Assembly: GCA_018985235.1 (NCBI GenBank)
Contig: JADGIG010000125.1
Location: forward strand, 1-17,250
Direction: 5' to 3'
Length of the DNA: 17,250 bases
Source of the DNA: Sanchytrium tribonematis
Taxonomy: Eukaryota; Sanchytriomycota; Sanchytriomycetes; Sanchytriales; Sanchytriaceae
The stretch's first letter is position 1; every line of letters begins with the position of its first letter. Below are positions 5,986-13,230 of the stretch, piece after piece. Made by a program: the position numbers and the translations under genes. The notes beneath the pieces are model-generated. The model was not told the origin of the DNA. It did not search any database and was given only the letters and a program-made list of their open reading frames with translations.

Positions 5986-7824
5986 ATGTCACAAATAACT
6001 AGAAGAGAGCGTTGGCCATCGCGTTTTGCTTATGTCGTTGCGTCTGCCAGCTCAGTCATAGGTATTGGAAATTTTCTTAGATTTCCTGGAATAGCCGCAA
6101 AACATCCAGGTATAACATTTTTAATACCCTATTTTATATTAACATGGATTGTAGGATACGTCATAATCTCATTTGAGACTGCCACAGGAGAAATGTATAG
6201 ATCAGGAATAGTGACTTTCTTCGATAGAGTTTATAAAAGATTTCGTGGATTCGGTATACTTCAGATGGTTTCCACGCTACTTACAATTTCTTACCTCAAT
6301 GTCATACTTGGTTGGTTATTCATTTACATGATTAGGTCCAGTTATATGCCTTGGACTTACGATCCTCAAGAATATTTTCAAATTTATGTCTTGAATCAAA
6401 AAAGGTTTCGTTTCGATGTCTTGGCTGTCAGTATTCTTAGTGCAAGTGTGGTATGGATATTTTTATTCATGAGTATTTATAAAGGTGTCACTCACACAAC
6501 AAAGATAGTTTATATGACTTTGCCATTGTCTATATTAATGATGTTTATGTTGCTTCTGCGATCATTGACACTAGAAGGCTCGGGAACTATTTTATATAAC
6601 TTTGTGACACTAATAGATTGGGAAGCACTAGTTCGAACCAGAATTTGGCTAGAAGCCTTGGGACAAGTTTTATTTAGTTTGTGCATTGGAATCGGATCTT
6701 CATGTGCATACGGTTCTTATAGAATTAAAGACGGATATCTTATGAGAGATTGCTTCTCTATTGTACTTTTAAATTTATTGATTGAAATGTTTGGATGGAT
6801 TATTATTGTTTGCATTGGAGGATATGAAGGATGGTCTAATACTGACATTGCAGAAAACAAATTCTCTCTGGCATTTGTCTTATACCCACAACTAGTACTA
6901 AAATTGCCATTTGCCTCATCCTGGAGTTTTCTTTATTATTTATTCATGTTGACATTTGGAATTAATTGCTCTCATGCTTCTTTAGAAAGCGTTGTTACAA
7001 CATTGTTAGATTCTAAAAGATTTTCGAGATATGGACGTGTGAGAATTACCGCTATGGTCACACTAATTGGTTTATTAATGAGTGTTGTGTTTTGTGTATT
7101 TATAAGAATCATAGAACCGGTAGATTATTTTACCAGTAACTTTTTACTAGTGATGGCTGGATTAGGTGAGATTCTCGTAGCTGGATACTTTTATAACAAA
7201 AAACTCGTCTCGCAACAATTAGGTTCAACAACAGTTAATATAGCTTATTATTCTTGGCTGCTAGCTCCACTCATCTCATCATTTCTGTACTATATTGTGG
7301 GTGATTATGTCACTTGTTTGGTTATGGGATTTTCTATTTTTTTCATGGGATCTGCATTTGCTACTTTTACTACTCCATCTAAATTGTCTGCCAAGAAGAT
7401 ATTGAATTTGCTTTTCACTTATCAAGGTAAAATATTGATTCACCATTACAACGACACCCTACGAATGTCTGAAAGAACCTATTTCAAACTAAATATGTGG
7501 TGGTTCATATTTATCAAATTCATATCGACACCTTTAATGATTTGCCTGTTATCTGTCTCAATTTTTCATTTGCCTAGTTACCCTTTAGATTATTTTATTG
7601 TGGGCGTTCTACTTTGCATCATGGGAACAGGCATTGTCATTGCGCCTTACTATTTTCCCAATGCTTATTCATCATTTGTTCCCGAAGATAGAGTTGAAGA
7701 AGAAAGTAAGCTGCATCTGGATGAATGGCTAAGATATTGGTTTAGAAAAGAGCGTAAAATTTTAAGCGGCGAAACTCCGCCAAATTCGAGAACTGTGAGT
7801 GTGGTAGGTCAAAATGCATTCTAA
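5986..7824 (+). CDS. SLC6/NSS family sodium-coupled transporter
   Basis: Predicted Na+-dependent symporter of the neurotransmitter:sodium symporter (LeuT-fold) family, 612 residues with about 12 membrane helices. TM1 carries the family signature: IGIGNFLRFPG at 25-35, with the GNFLRFP form found in bacterial LeuT. Asn29 fits the Na+-site Asn. The residue aligned with the monoamine-binding Asp of animal SERT/DAT is Gly26, pointing to amino-acid rather than amine substrates (inference). TM6 shows GQVLFSLCIGIGSSCAYGSY, and TM8 GINCSHASLESVVTTLLD. A cytosolic tail of about 50 residues follows the last helix. The frame extends upstream into ODAD4, but the ATG at 5986 gives the short charged N-terminus typical before TM1. 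Membrane location (plasma or internal) cannot be read from the sequence. Confidence 0.85.
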   Translation: MSQITRRERWPSRFAYVVASASSVIGIGNFLRFPGIAAKHPGITFLIPYFILTWIVGYVIISFETATGEMYRSGIVTFFDRVYKRFRGFGILQMVSTLLTISYLNVILGWLFIYMIRSSYMPWTYDPQEYFQIYVLNQKRFRFDVLAVSILSASVVWIFLFMSIYKGVTHTTKIVYMTLPLSILMMFMLLLRSLTLEGSGTILYNFVTLIDWEALVRTRIWLEALGQVLFSLCIGIGSSCAYGSYRIKDGYLMRDCFSIVLLNLLIEMFGWIIIVCIGGYEGWSNTDIAENKFSLAFVLYPQLVLKLPFASSWSFLYYLFMLTFGINCSHASLESVVTTLLDSKRFSRYGRVRITAMVTLIGLLMSVVFCVFIRIIEPVDYFTSNFLLVMAGLGEILVAGYFYNKKLVSQQLGSTTVNIAYYSWLLAPLISSFLYYIVGDYVTCLVMGFSIFFMGSAFATFTTPSKLSAKKILNLLFTYQGKILIHHYNDTLRMSERTYFKLNMWWFIFIKFISTPLMICLLSVSIFHLPSYPLDYFIVGVLLCIMGTGIVIAPYYFPNAYSSFVPEDRVEEESKLHLDEWLRYWFRKERKILSGETPPNSRTVSVVGQNAF

Positions 7825-7887
7825 CATGTGCTTTAGCATTTAATTTTATATGTGGTAAAACGTTTTAGAATATGTAACCATTCATCA

Positions 7888-7893
7888 AATAAA
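7888..7893 (+). terminator. candidate distant poly(A) signal of the SLC6-type gene
   Basis: AATAAA lies 63 bases after the transporter stop and only 25 bases before the PhoD ATG. It is one of the few genes here without the signal at the stop. Confidence 0.3.
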
Positions 7894-7918
7894 TTTGAGA
7901 ACTTCCCCTGTAATTGTA

Positions 7919-9358
7919 ATGCTGATTCTCCAAATATTTTTGGGTCAGCTTCTTCTGAATATGGCTCAAAGATTCGAACAACTTGATACCAAAATCAAAT
8001 TTAATGCATCTCAGCCCAGCTTCAACTCAGGGGTGGCATCGGGCGATCCGAAGCCAGATAGGGTAATATTGTGGACCCGTGTGGAAAATTACACAGGGGG
8101 TGTGGATATTTACATTAGCGAAGACAAGTATTTTAAAAACTTTACTAAAAGCAAGACCAGTACAAGTCCTGAAATTGATTTTATAGTAAAAGTTGACATG
8201 GTGAATCTCAAGCCTGGTACCACGTATTACTACAAATTTAGTGCAAAAGGTCTCGAATCGGAAGTTGGAAAAACAAAAACATTGCCGCTTGATACGGCCG
8301 AGTTGAAAGTAGCTGTAGCAAGCTGTGCAAATTATCCTTACGGATATTTCACTCCTTATCACAATATGGTTAGCTTGAAAGTCGATCTTTTGATTTTTTT
8401 AGGAGACTACATATATGAATACAAAAATGGAAAATACGGTGATGGGACAGATAAAGGCAGAATTCCAAACCCAAACCGGGATTGCATTACATTAGAAGAT
8501 TATAGAATGAGACATTTGCAATATAAGAAAGACAAGGATGTACAATTAATGCACAAAAATATACCTATGATTGCCGTCTACGACGATCATGAATTTGCAA
8601 ATAATGCTTATAAAAATGGAAGTCGAGATTATCCCGATTTGTTCAAGGAAAGAAAATATGCTGCTATGCGTGCTTATTTCGAATATATCCCAATAAGAGT
8701 TTTTCCAAGTGAAATTGATGCCCCAATTTATCGGACTTTTGAAATTGGAAACCTTTTGGAACTGATAATGCTTGATACCAGAATTTATAGAGATGTGTCA
8801 GATGTGCGCGACCCAAAAATTGTAGGCAGTCCTAATCGAACAATACTTGGAACAGAGCAAGAAGCCTGGTTAGAAAACTTACCTATCAAAAAAACTAAAT
8901 GGACATTTTATGGAAATCAAATTCTTTTTAGTGTTTTCTTTTCTCCATTGCACAAGCTTAATATACCGCTTGCGATTGACGCTTGGGATGCGTATCCTGC
9001 AAGCAGACGAAAAATGATCAATTTTATACATCATCGAAATCAAGCATCAAATTCTACACCAATTATTCTAAGTGGCGATCTGCATGTATCTATGCTAAAC
9101 AAAATAAGCGGAATCACAGAAATTGTCACACCAGCAGTAGCTTCTCCAAGTATTGAGCGCAAATCAATTGCTACTTTTACAGAAAAACTACTTAAACTAA
9201 ACGGCGAAAATCTGTGGTCGAATCTAAACGACAAAGGATTTGTACTATTAAATATCAAGTACGACAAGATTGATGTGAAATGGATTCACTGTAAAGTATC
9301 GGAGTTCCCAAAATCATATGACTTTAAAGTAGGGTTTGAAACTGTCCTTAGTAATTAG
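7919..9358 (+). CDS. phoD: PhoD-family alkaline phosphatase/phosphodiesterase
   Basis: Metallophosphoesterase of the PhoD type, which hydrolyses phosphate monoesters or diesters in a secreted or endomembrane setting. The 479-residue protein starts with a hydrophobic segment (1-15) that could be a signal peptide or anchor. The PhoD N-terminal domain begins FNSGVASGDPKPDRVILWTRV (about 35-55). Catalytic-domain motifs are complete and in order: VASCAN with the ligand-type Cys (133-138), GDYIYEY (162-168), YDDHEFANN (221-229), LDTR (285-288), WDAYP (356-360) and SGDLHVS (385-391). The frame can be read upstream from a TTG, but the first ATG is at 7919. Several N-glycosylation sequons are present. 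Gene symbol by family, not orthology. It may serve phosphate scavenging. Confidence 0.88.
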   Translation: MLILQIFLGQLLLNMAQRFEQLDTKIKFNASQPSFNSGVASGDPKPDRVILWTRVENYTGGVDIYISEDKYFKNFTKSKTSTSPEIDFIVKVDMVNLKPGTTYYYKFSAKGLESEVGKTKTLPLDTAELKVAVASCANYPYGYFTPYHNMVSLKVDLLIFLGDYIYEYKNGKYGDGTDKGRIPNPNRDCITLEDYRMRHLQYKKDKDVQLMHKNIPMIAVYDDHEFANNAYKNGSRDYPDLFKERKYAAMRAYFEYIPIRVFPSEIDAPIYRTFEIGNLLELIMLDTRIYRDVSDVRDPKIVGSPNRTILGTEQEAWLENLPIKKTKWTFYGNQILFSVFFSPLHKLNIPLAIDAWDAYPASRRKMINFIHHRNQASNSTPIILSGDLHVSMLNKISGITEIVTPAVASPSIERKSIATFTEKLLKLNGENLWSNLNDKGFVLLNIKYDKIDVKWIHCKVSEFPKSYDFKVGFETVLSN

Positions 9359-9360
9359 AA

Positions 9361-9366
9361 AATAAA
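9361..9366 (+). terminator. poly(A) signal AATAAA of the PhoD-type gene
   Basis: AATAAA begins two bases after the TAG stop at 9356-9358. Confidence 0.45.
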
Positions 9367-9388
9367 TATTCATAGATATATGCGAAAC

Positions 9389-9409
9389 TGATTATTTGCG
9401 TAATAATCA
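9389..9409. repeat. perfect inverted repeat, 8-base arms, 5-base loop
   Basis: TGATTATT, a loop TGCGT, then AATAATCA. It lies 30 bases after the PhoD stop, in the widest intergenic gap of the window (9359-9522). It may be a protein-binding palindrome or an RNA hairpin in the PhoD 3' UTR; A+T-rich arms make chance plausible. Confidence 0.3.
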
Positions 9410-9466
9410 AAGTTTGAAGACGTGAAATCATGGATTGGGCCACTAATGACGAGATTTCGCCAAAAG

Positions 9467-9502
9467 TTACGTGATTCAACCAATAGATAAAATATAAATT
9501 CC
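9467..9502 (+). promoter_or_regulatory. promoter of orphan membrane-protein gene (ACGTGA, CCAAT, TATA)
   Basis: In order: TTACGTGA (9467-9474, bZIP-like), CCAAT (9480-9484) and TATAAATTCC (9493-9502), 30 bases before the ATG at 9523. A reverse CCAAT (ATTGG, 9434-9438) lies further up. The TATA ten-mer is identical to the one before the secreted orphan at 356. With a start site about 30 bases after TATA the 5' UTR would be close to zero. Confidence 0.5.
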
Positions 9503-9522
9503 ATGACTGGTTACATTGATTT

Positions 9523-10347
9523 ATGCTTCTTACTGTATACCTAATCTGTTTTTGTGTAGATATCAGGGATCATGATTTAGGAGCTGACAAATCAAATGCA
9601 ATAATGGATGTGGCAAATGTAAATACGACATCCGGTCTAACTAACGGAACGCTGTATGAATCAATTAAACACTCTACAGCTGCAGAAGTTGCAGTATCCG
9701 CCGGGGCATCCTGGTCGATTTGGAAAATACTAGGCACTCTAGCAAAAACGCAAGGTGCAATGATGTTGAATTATGTTTTAAATGAATTCCCAGTTTTTGA
9801 ACAATTTCTTCACGAAATCACCGAGAAAAAAGATCCCGATTATTTTTACGAAATATTTCTGGATGAGTTGAATGTAATATTGAAAGATAGAACTGACAAT
9901 CAAATTCAGTTGCCAGATTCCCATGCTCTTAAAACATGGATTCAGGAAACAGAAGAAGGTACAGAATTTGCTGTTAATGCAATCTTAAAGAAGTTTGGTA
10001 AAGAAATGAATGCAAAAGGGTCACAGGAAGGACTTAATGAATTGCAAAAGGTACATCAGAAATTGAATATTGATGTCAAACGAATTGCGGATCATCATGT
10101 AACCTATTTCAAGCAATTGCCTGATCAGACTGCCCTACAATTTTCTGACGTTGTGAATGTAAAATTAAGAAGTCTAAAAAAACCCTTTTGGAGGAGAATG
10201 GCAGATAGCTGGAAAAAGGTATCAAAACGAAATAAGATATTGTCATTAGCTGGGTCAATAGTTGGCGGTGCTCTCATTGCCTTTTTGCTAACTAAACATT
10301 TCAATCATCACTCCAAAGATAGAAAACAAATTTCAGGGCTGCAATAA
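9523..10347 (+). CDS. Orphan single-pass membrane protein with signal peptide
   Basis: The 274-residue protein is unrecognised. It opens with a short hydrophobic stretch (MLLTVYLICFCV, 1-12) resembling a signal peptide. Two sequons follow (NTT at 34, NGT at 41). Then comes a mostly helical body rich in charged residues (about 45-235), a basic stretch (KKPFWRRMADSWKKVSKRNK, 219-238) and one clear membrane helix (about 239-257, with a small-residue AGSIVGGA motif). A short charged His-rich tail ends the protein. If the signal peptide is used, this is a type I membrane protein with a cytosolic tail of about 17 residues. If not, it is tail-anchored. It has the most classical promoter in the window, suggesting regulated or stage-specific expression. 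The neighbouring genes give no functional clue. Confidence 0.75.
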   Translation: MLLTVYLICFCVDIRDHDLGADKSNAIMDVANVNTTSGLTNGTLYESIKHSTAAEVAVSAGASWSIWKILGTLAKTQGAMMLNYVLNEFPVFEQFLHEITEKKDPDYFYEIFLDELNVILKDRTDNQIQLPDSHALKTWIQETEEGTEFAVNAILKKFGKEMNAKGSQEGLNELQKVHQKLNIDVKRIADHHVTYFKQLPDQTALQFSDVVNVKLRSLKKPFWRRMADSWKKVSKRNKILSLAGSIVGGALIAFLLTKHFNHHSKDRKQISGLQ

Positions 10348-10348
10348 A
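10343..10348 (+). terminator. poly(A) signal AATAAA overlapping the stop of the orphan membrane-protein gene
   Basis: AATAAA contains the TAA stop at 10345-10347. Confidence 0.5.
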
Positions 10349-10415
10349 TTGTTTGTCAAATACTTTGTGAATACTGTGGCGAAGGGATATTCCAAGCCCA
10401 ACCCCTCACCCCTTC

Positions 10416-10898
10416 ATGTTTGGTTGTCACTGGGCAAACTGCAAAAAAATCTGCCATACAGATCTGGCCTTGTATCATCATGTTATCTACTTTCACGTGC
10501 CACAATTTGAGCGATATTCCATTTTGCGATGTGACTGGAAAAAATGTTATTGCTATTTTAAAACAAGAGCAGAATTGATAAGTCATATCAAATGTCACTT
10601 GAGGCGTCCTACATTTAGGTGTGTAGAATGTGGGAAATGGTTTAACAGTAAAAATGAATTCTCAAGACATAAGGCCTTTCATGGCCATTTGAGAACAGAA
10701 AATTATACCGAGGCACCAATTCAGTTGCCCTTTCAACCCGTAAAAGCGGTAGTAATGGAATGGCCTGTTAGTGAGACTTTGCCAACTACAAAAAATGATG
10801 TGCTATTATATCCAAAAATACCTGAATTTGAAAACACTTTATCCAAATTAAGATTGACGCTCAATATATATATTAGAAGAGCTGTAATTACAAAATAA
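10416..10898 (+). CDS. Three-finger C2H2 zinc-finger protein, PacC/GLI-like finger arrangement
   Basis: A 160-residue probable nucleic-acid-binding protein. Three fingers fill residues 4-89. Finger 1 has ligands C4, C9, H22, H27; finger 2 has C39, C44, H57, H61. Both have the C-x4-C spacing with an inter-Cys Trp found in GLI, ZIC and fungal PacC/Rim101 proteins. Finger 3 is a standard C-x2-C finger with C69, C72, H85, H89 (CGKWF). The order two C-x4-C fingers then one C-x2-C finger is that of PacC/Rim101. However, the protein lacks the long C-terminal region of PacC, and the GLI-related AEBP2/JAZF class is also possible. The remaining 70 residues look disordered. The ATG is the first in frame, 68 bases after the preceding stop. 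Confidence 0.75.
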   Translation: MFGCHWANCKKICHTDLALYHHVIYFHVPQFERYSILRCDWKKCYCYFKTRAELISHIKCHLRRPTFRCVECGKWFNSKNEFSRHKAFHGHLRTENYTEAPIQLPFQPVKAVVMEWPVSETLPTTKNDVLLYPKIPEFENTLSKLRLTLNIYIRRAVITK

Positions 10899-10899
10899 A
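10894..10899 (+). terminator. poly(A) signal AATAAA overlapping the zinc-finger gene's stop
   Basis: AATAAA contains the TAA stop at 10896-10898; the CYC1 ATG is 44 bases later. Confidence 0.45.
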
Positions 10900-10942
10900 T
10901 TAAATTCTTATGAAAACAAGTTTTTCTGAAAATTAGCCCCGT

Positions 10943-11769
10943 ATGTTTGCAAGAAGTTTGGCTGTAGTCATTCCCACTGCTGGTGTCCTGTTTGCGTATA
11001 AAAAGGCAGATGCAGCTATAGAAGATGACGGACTTCATCCGACCACTTTTCCATGGTCCCATAAAGGCCCTTTGAGTGGATTTGATCATTTTTCAATAAG
11101 ACGTGGATTTCAAGTGTATCAAGAAGTTTGTTCTAGTTGCCATTCATTAGAAAGACTCGCATTCCGTAATTTAGTAGGAGTTTCTCACACCTTAGAGGAA
11201 GCAAAAGGATTGGCTGAAGCAATCGAGGTCGAAGACGGTCCAAATGATGAAGGTGAAATGTATATGAGACCAGGAAAACTCAGCGACTATATTCCAAGTC
11301 CTTATCCTAATGAACAAGCTGCCAGAGCTGCCAATGCTGGTGCTTACCCTCCAGATTTATCTTTAATTGTAAAAGCTAGACATGGTGGTGAAAATTATGT
11401 ATACTCACTTCTAACTGGATATAATGATCCACCCGCTGGTGTGGAGGTGCGAGAGGGTCTCCACTATAATCCTTACTTCCCCGGTGGAGCCATTGGTATG
11501 GCACAAAATATTTATGATGAGGTAGTCGAATTTGAGGATGGTATTTATTAATTTATGAAGGAACTCCTGCCTCGGCTTCTCAAATTGCCAAAGATGTGGT
11601 CACTTTTCTTGCTTGGGCTAGTGAACCGGAATTAGAAGAAAGAAAGCGACTAGGTTTGAAAGCACTTGTACTTTTTGCTGGATTATCTGCAGCGTCCTTA
11701 TACATGAAAAGACATAAGTGGTCGTATTTGAAATCTCGTGTAATACTTCCACCAAAAATTAAAAAGTAA
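10943..11769 (+). CDS. CYC1: Cytochrome c1, heme protein of complex III (two exons)
   Basis: Catalytic subunit of ubiquinol:cytochrome c reductase, anchored in the inner mitochondrial membrane and passing electrons to cytochrome c. The gene is read as exon 10943-11540, a 20-base intron (11541-11560) and exon 11561-11769, giving 268 residues. The heme motif CSSCH is at 63-67, the axial Met is M186 in GGAIGMAQ, and hallmark stretches include [20 protein letters not shown] and [14 protein letters not shown]. After the intron the protein continues [18 protein letters not shown], with one membrane helix (about 233-248) and the basic C-terminal [11 protein letters not shown]. Without splicing, the frame hits TAA at 11549-11551 and loses the anchor. 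The N-terminal presequence ([21 protein letters not shown]) is shorter than in yeast. Its stop is four bases from that of convergent uL23m. Confidence 0.95.
11541..11560 (+). other. 20-nt spliceosomal intron in CYC1
   Basis: The insert is gtatttattaatttatgaag: it starts GT, ends AG, contains TTAAT (a YTRAY-type branch site, A at intron position 11, nine bases before the 3' end) and is 17/20 A+T. Removing it joins G with GA to give Gly200 (phase 1) and restores FEDG|TPAS, the conserved run of cytochrome c1 (yeast and human: Y[ED]DGTPA). Reading through gives an immediate TAA. Confidence 0.85.
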
Positions 11770-11772
11770 ATT

Positions 11773-11778
11773 TTTATT
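11773..11778 (-). terminator. poly(A) signal AATAAA of uL23m, overlapping its stop
   Basis: AATAAA on the minus strand contains the TAA at 11776-11774. The transcript must therefore end inside the CYC1 coding region. Confidence 0.45.
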
Positions 11779-12226
11779 TTCCTTCTGGATCTTTCAACAA
11801 GGGTAAAAGTTTCTTCTTGGTCATAGACTCCACTTGTCGAACAACAAATTTGTTTCTTCCTTTATAAGGAAAAAACATTCTGCTTGGATGCCTAAAATTC
11901 TCAAAAAATGGTCTCATTTCATACGCTTGAATGTCAGTATGTTTGATGTCTGGCGTGAAGCTCGGTAGATCTATGTCTTCTGTCAAAGTAACAATGGCTT
12001 TCTTATATCTTTTTCTGTCCCTTCGTGATCGATCCTTATTTATATGCATTATCATTGTATTTACTTTCAAACAATCAATTTCATAAATTTGCTTCAAGTA
12101 GTCCTTGATATCTAGCTTATTAAAATGAAGAGGAACCATGAATTGTGCCTCATTTTTCGCTTTGGTGCTATTTAAAACTAGTCTAAATATCGCAGAAGGA
12201 AAGAAAACTTTTCGTTGTGAATTCAT
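11774..12226 (-). CDS. MRPL23: Mitochondrial large-subunit ribosomal protein uL23m
   Basis: Component of the mitochondrial 54S/39S ribosomal subunit near the peptide exit tunnel (yeast Mrp20 family). The 150-residue protein shows the uL23 fold pattern: the N-terminal strand and helix region FFPSAIFRLVLN, then AQFMVPLHFNKLDIKDYLKQ, then the helix and loop LKQIYEIDCLKVNTMIMHIN. A basic loop (KDRSRRDRKRYKKAIVTL) leads into the last strand. A mitochondrial-type C-terminal extension follows. The N-terminus is hydrophobic and basic and could act as a targeting signal. It is divergently paired with the gene at 12249 (only 22 bases between ATGs) and converges on CYC1. Confidence 0.85.
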   Translation of the reverse strand: MNSQRKVFFPSAIFRLVLNSTKAKNEAQFMVPLHFNKLDIKDYLKQIYEIDCLKVNTMIMHINKDRSRRDRKRYKKAIVTLTEDIDLPSFTPDIKHTDIQAYEMRPFFENFRHPSRMFFPYKGRNKFVVRQVESMTKKKLLPLLKDPEGK

Positions 12227-12248
12227 CTAACAAGGGATTTCCAAAAAA
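12227..12248. promoter_or_regulatory. 22-base divergent intergenic region
   Basis: The ATGs of uL23m (minus) and the LC8-motif protein (plus) are separated by 22 bases. Read on the minus strand this includes TCCCTTG just before the uL23m ATG, similar to the CTCCTTG at 1893-1887. There is no room for separate promoters outside coding sequence, unless one gene starts further downstream than annotated (the plus gene has a second Met at codon 12). Confidence 0.4.
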
Positions 12249-13187
12249 ATGCAAGCTTCATGGGATTTGGACTCGTTTGCAATGGTAGATGAACTGATAG
12301 AAACTCCAGTTAAACAAGGTCATCCCGAGAATCAACCTAGAATTTTGCCATATTATGATGATAGCGAAGCTGATGAAAACTTTAGCCCTGTAAAATGTTC
12401 AAAGTCAAGAATGACCGAGAAGAATGATATTTTAGAACGCTTGATGAATCAGGAGCACAAAAAGCAGACTCTTATATCTCAACACCATAATATAAGTGAA
12501 AAATTGCTTGAAAGGAGTCGGTCGAAAGAGAGTAGCCCGACAAAATTTGCAGGTGCAGCTTATAAAAGGCCATCTGAATATCCAGTCGATAAAAAACTGA
12601 ATTCTCAAATACCTGTAAAGAAATTTTTGCAAAATCTCAATTACACTCCTATACCAGAAAAGAATTTTAAAAATGAACCTAATCAATTGCTTATTCAAAA
12701 GCCTCCAATTATAAAAAGTGACTCAAAATATAATGATTGGAAAAGTGATGAAGGAGATTCAAATATAGAATTAAAAATTGATCCTTCAACTCAAGACCTT
12801 GTTCAAAATCATGTGAAGAAATCTATGGATGAATCAGTGCAAGTAGAGATTCACAAAGATCAATTAGAGCTTGTTCAAAGTGTTAGTGTTGGAATTCAGT
12901 TTAGTACTGAAATGACGAGTATATCTGTACAGGCTGGCGAATTCAAACCTAAACCTTTGATTGTAAATATGGGGACTCAAACAAATTTAGATTATTTTGA
13001 TCCACTTCTCTCCTTGTCGAAATTATCCATAAAAGAAGAATTGGAAAAACCAGCCGTGCCTATGGAAAAACTTAAGAAACCAAATTCGGACAATTTGTTG
13101 AAAAACATTACCACTAAGAAAATACCCAACTATAAACAAATGCTACTTCAGAGATTCATTAAGGATGTACATAAGCTAATGGATTAA
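12249..13187 (+). CDS. Orphan disordered protein with a probable LC8-binding motif array
   Basis: The 312-residue protein belongs to no family I recognise. It is low in hydrophobic content and rich in Lys, Ser, Glu and Gln, so it is mostly disordered, with possible helices at about 56-90 and 255-312. A cluster at 196-246 carries four short motifs of the type hydrophobic-or-Thr, Gln, small/hydrophobic: ESVQVE (Q198), VGIQFS (Q217), SVQAG (Q228) and MGTQTN (Q244). Two fit the classical GIQVD and (K/x)xTQT forms that bind dynein light chain LC8. Regular spacing of 11-19 residues is typical of multivalent LC8 hubs. LC8 binding is inference. The first ATG is at 12249; Met12 is an alternative start that would relieve the crowding with uL23m. 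TRP4 follows on the same strand. Confidence 0.7.
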   Translation: MQASWDLDSFAMVDELIETPVKQGHPENQPRILPYYDDSEADENFSPVKCSKSRMTEKNDILERLMNQEHKKQTLISQHHNISEKLLERSRSKESSPTKFAGAAYKRPSEYPVDKKLNSQIPVKKFLQNLNYTPIPEKNFKNEPNQLLIQKPPIIKSDSKYNDWKSDEGDSNIELKIDPSTQDLVQNHVKKSMDESVQVEIHKDQLELVQSVSVGIQFSTEMTSISVQAGEFKPKPLIVNMGTQTNLDYFDPLLSLSKLSIKEELEKPAVPMEKLKKPNSDNLLKNITTKKIPNYKQMLLQRFIKDVHKLMD

Positions 13188-13191
13188 TAAA
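13186..13191 (+). terminator. poly(A) signal AATAAA overlapping the stop of the LC8-motif gene
   Basis: TAATAAA: the stop TAA (13185-13187) supplies the first two A residues of the signal. Confidence 0.45.
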
Positions 13192-13230
13192 TACTTGTTC
13201 CTGACTTGTGTAATTCCAAACACTCCTTTG

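Noticed and set aside
11551-11769. Broken CYC1 or separate downstream ORF
   Set aside because: The downstream frame continues cytochrome c1 without loss, and the intervening 20 bases have GT and AG ends, so splicing explains it better than a pseudogene.
12432-12698. 88-residue minus-strand frame inside the LC8-motif gene
   Set aside because: It is an antisense shadow of a Lys/Asn-rich coding region, with no family features.
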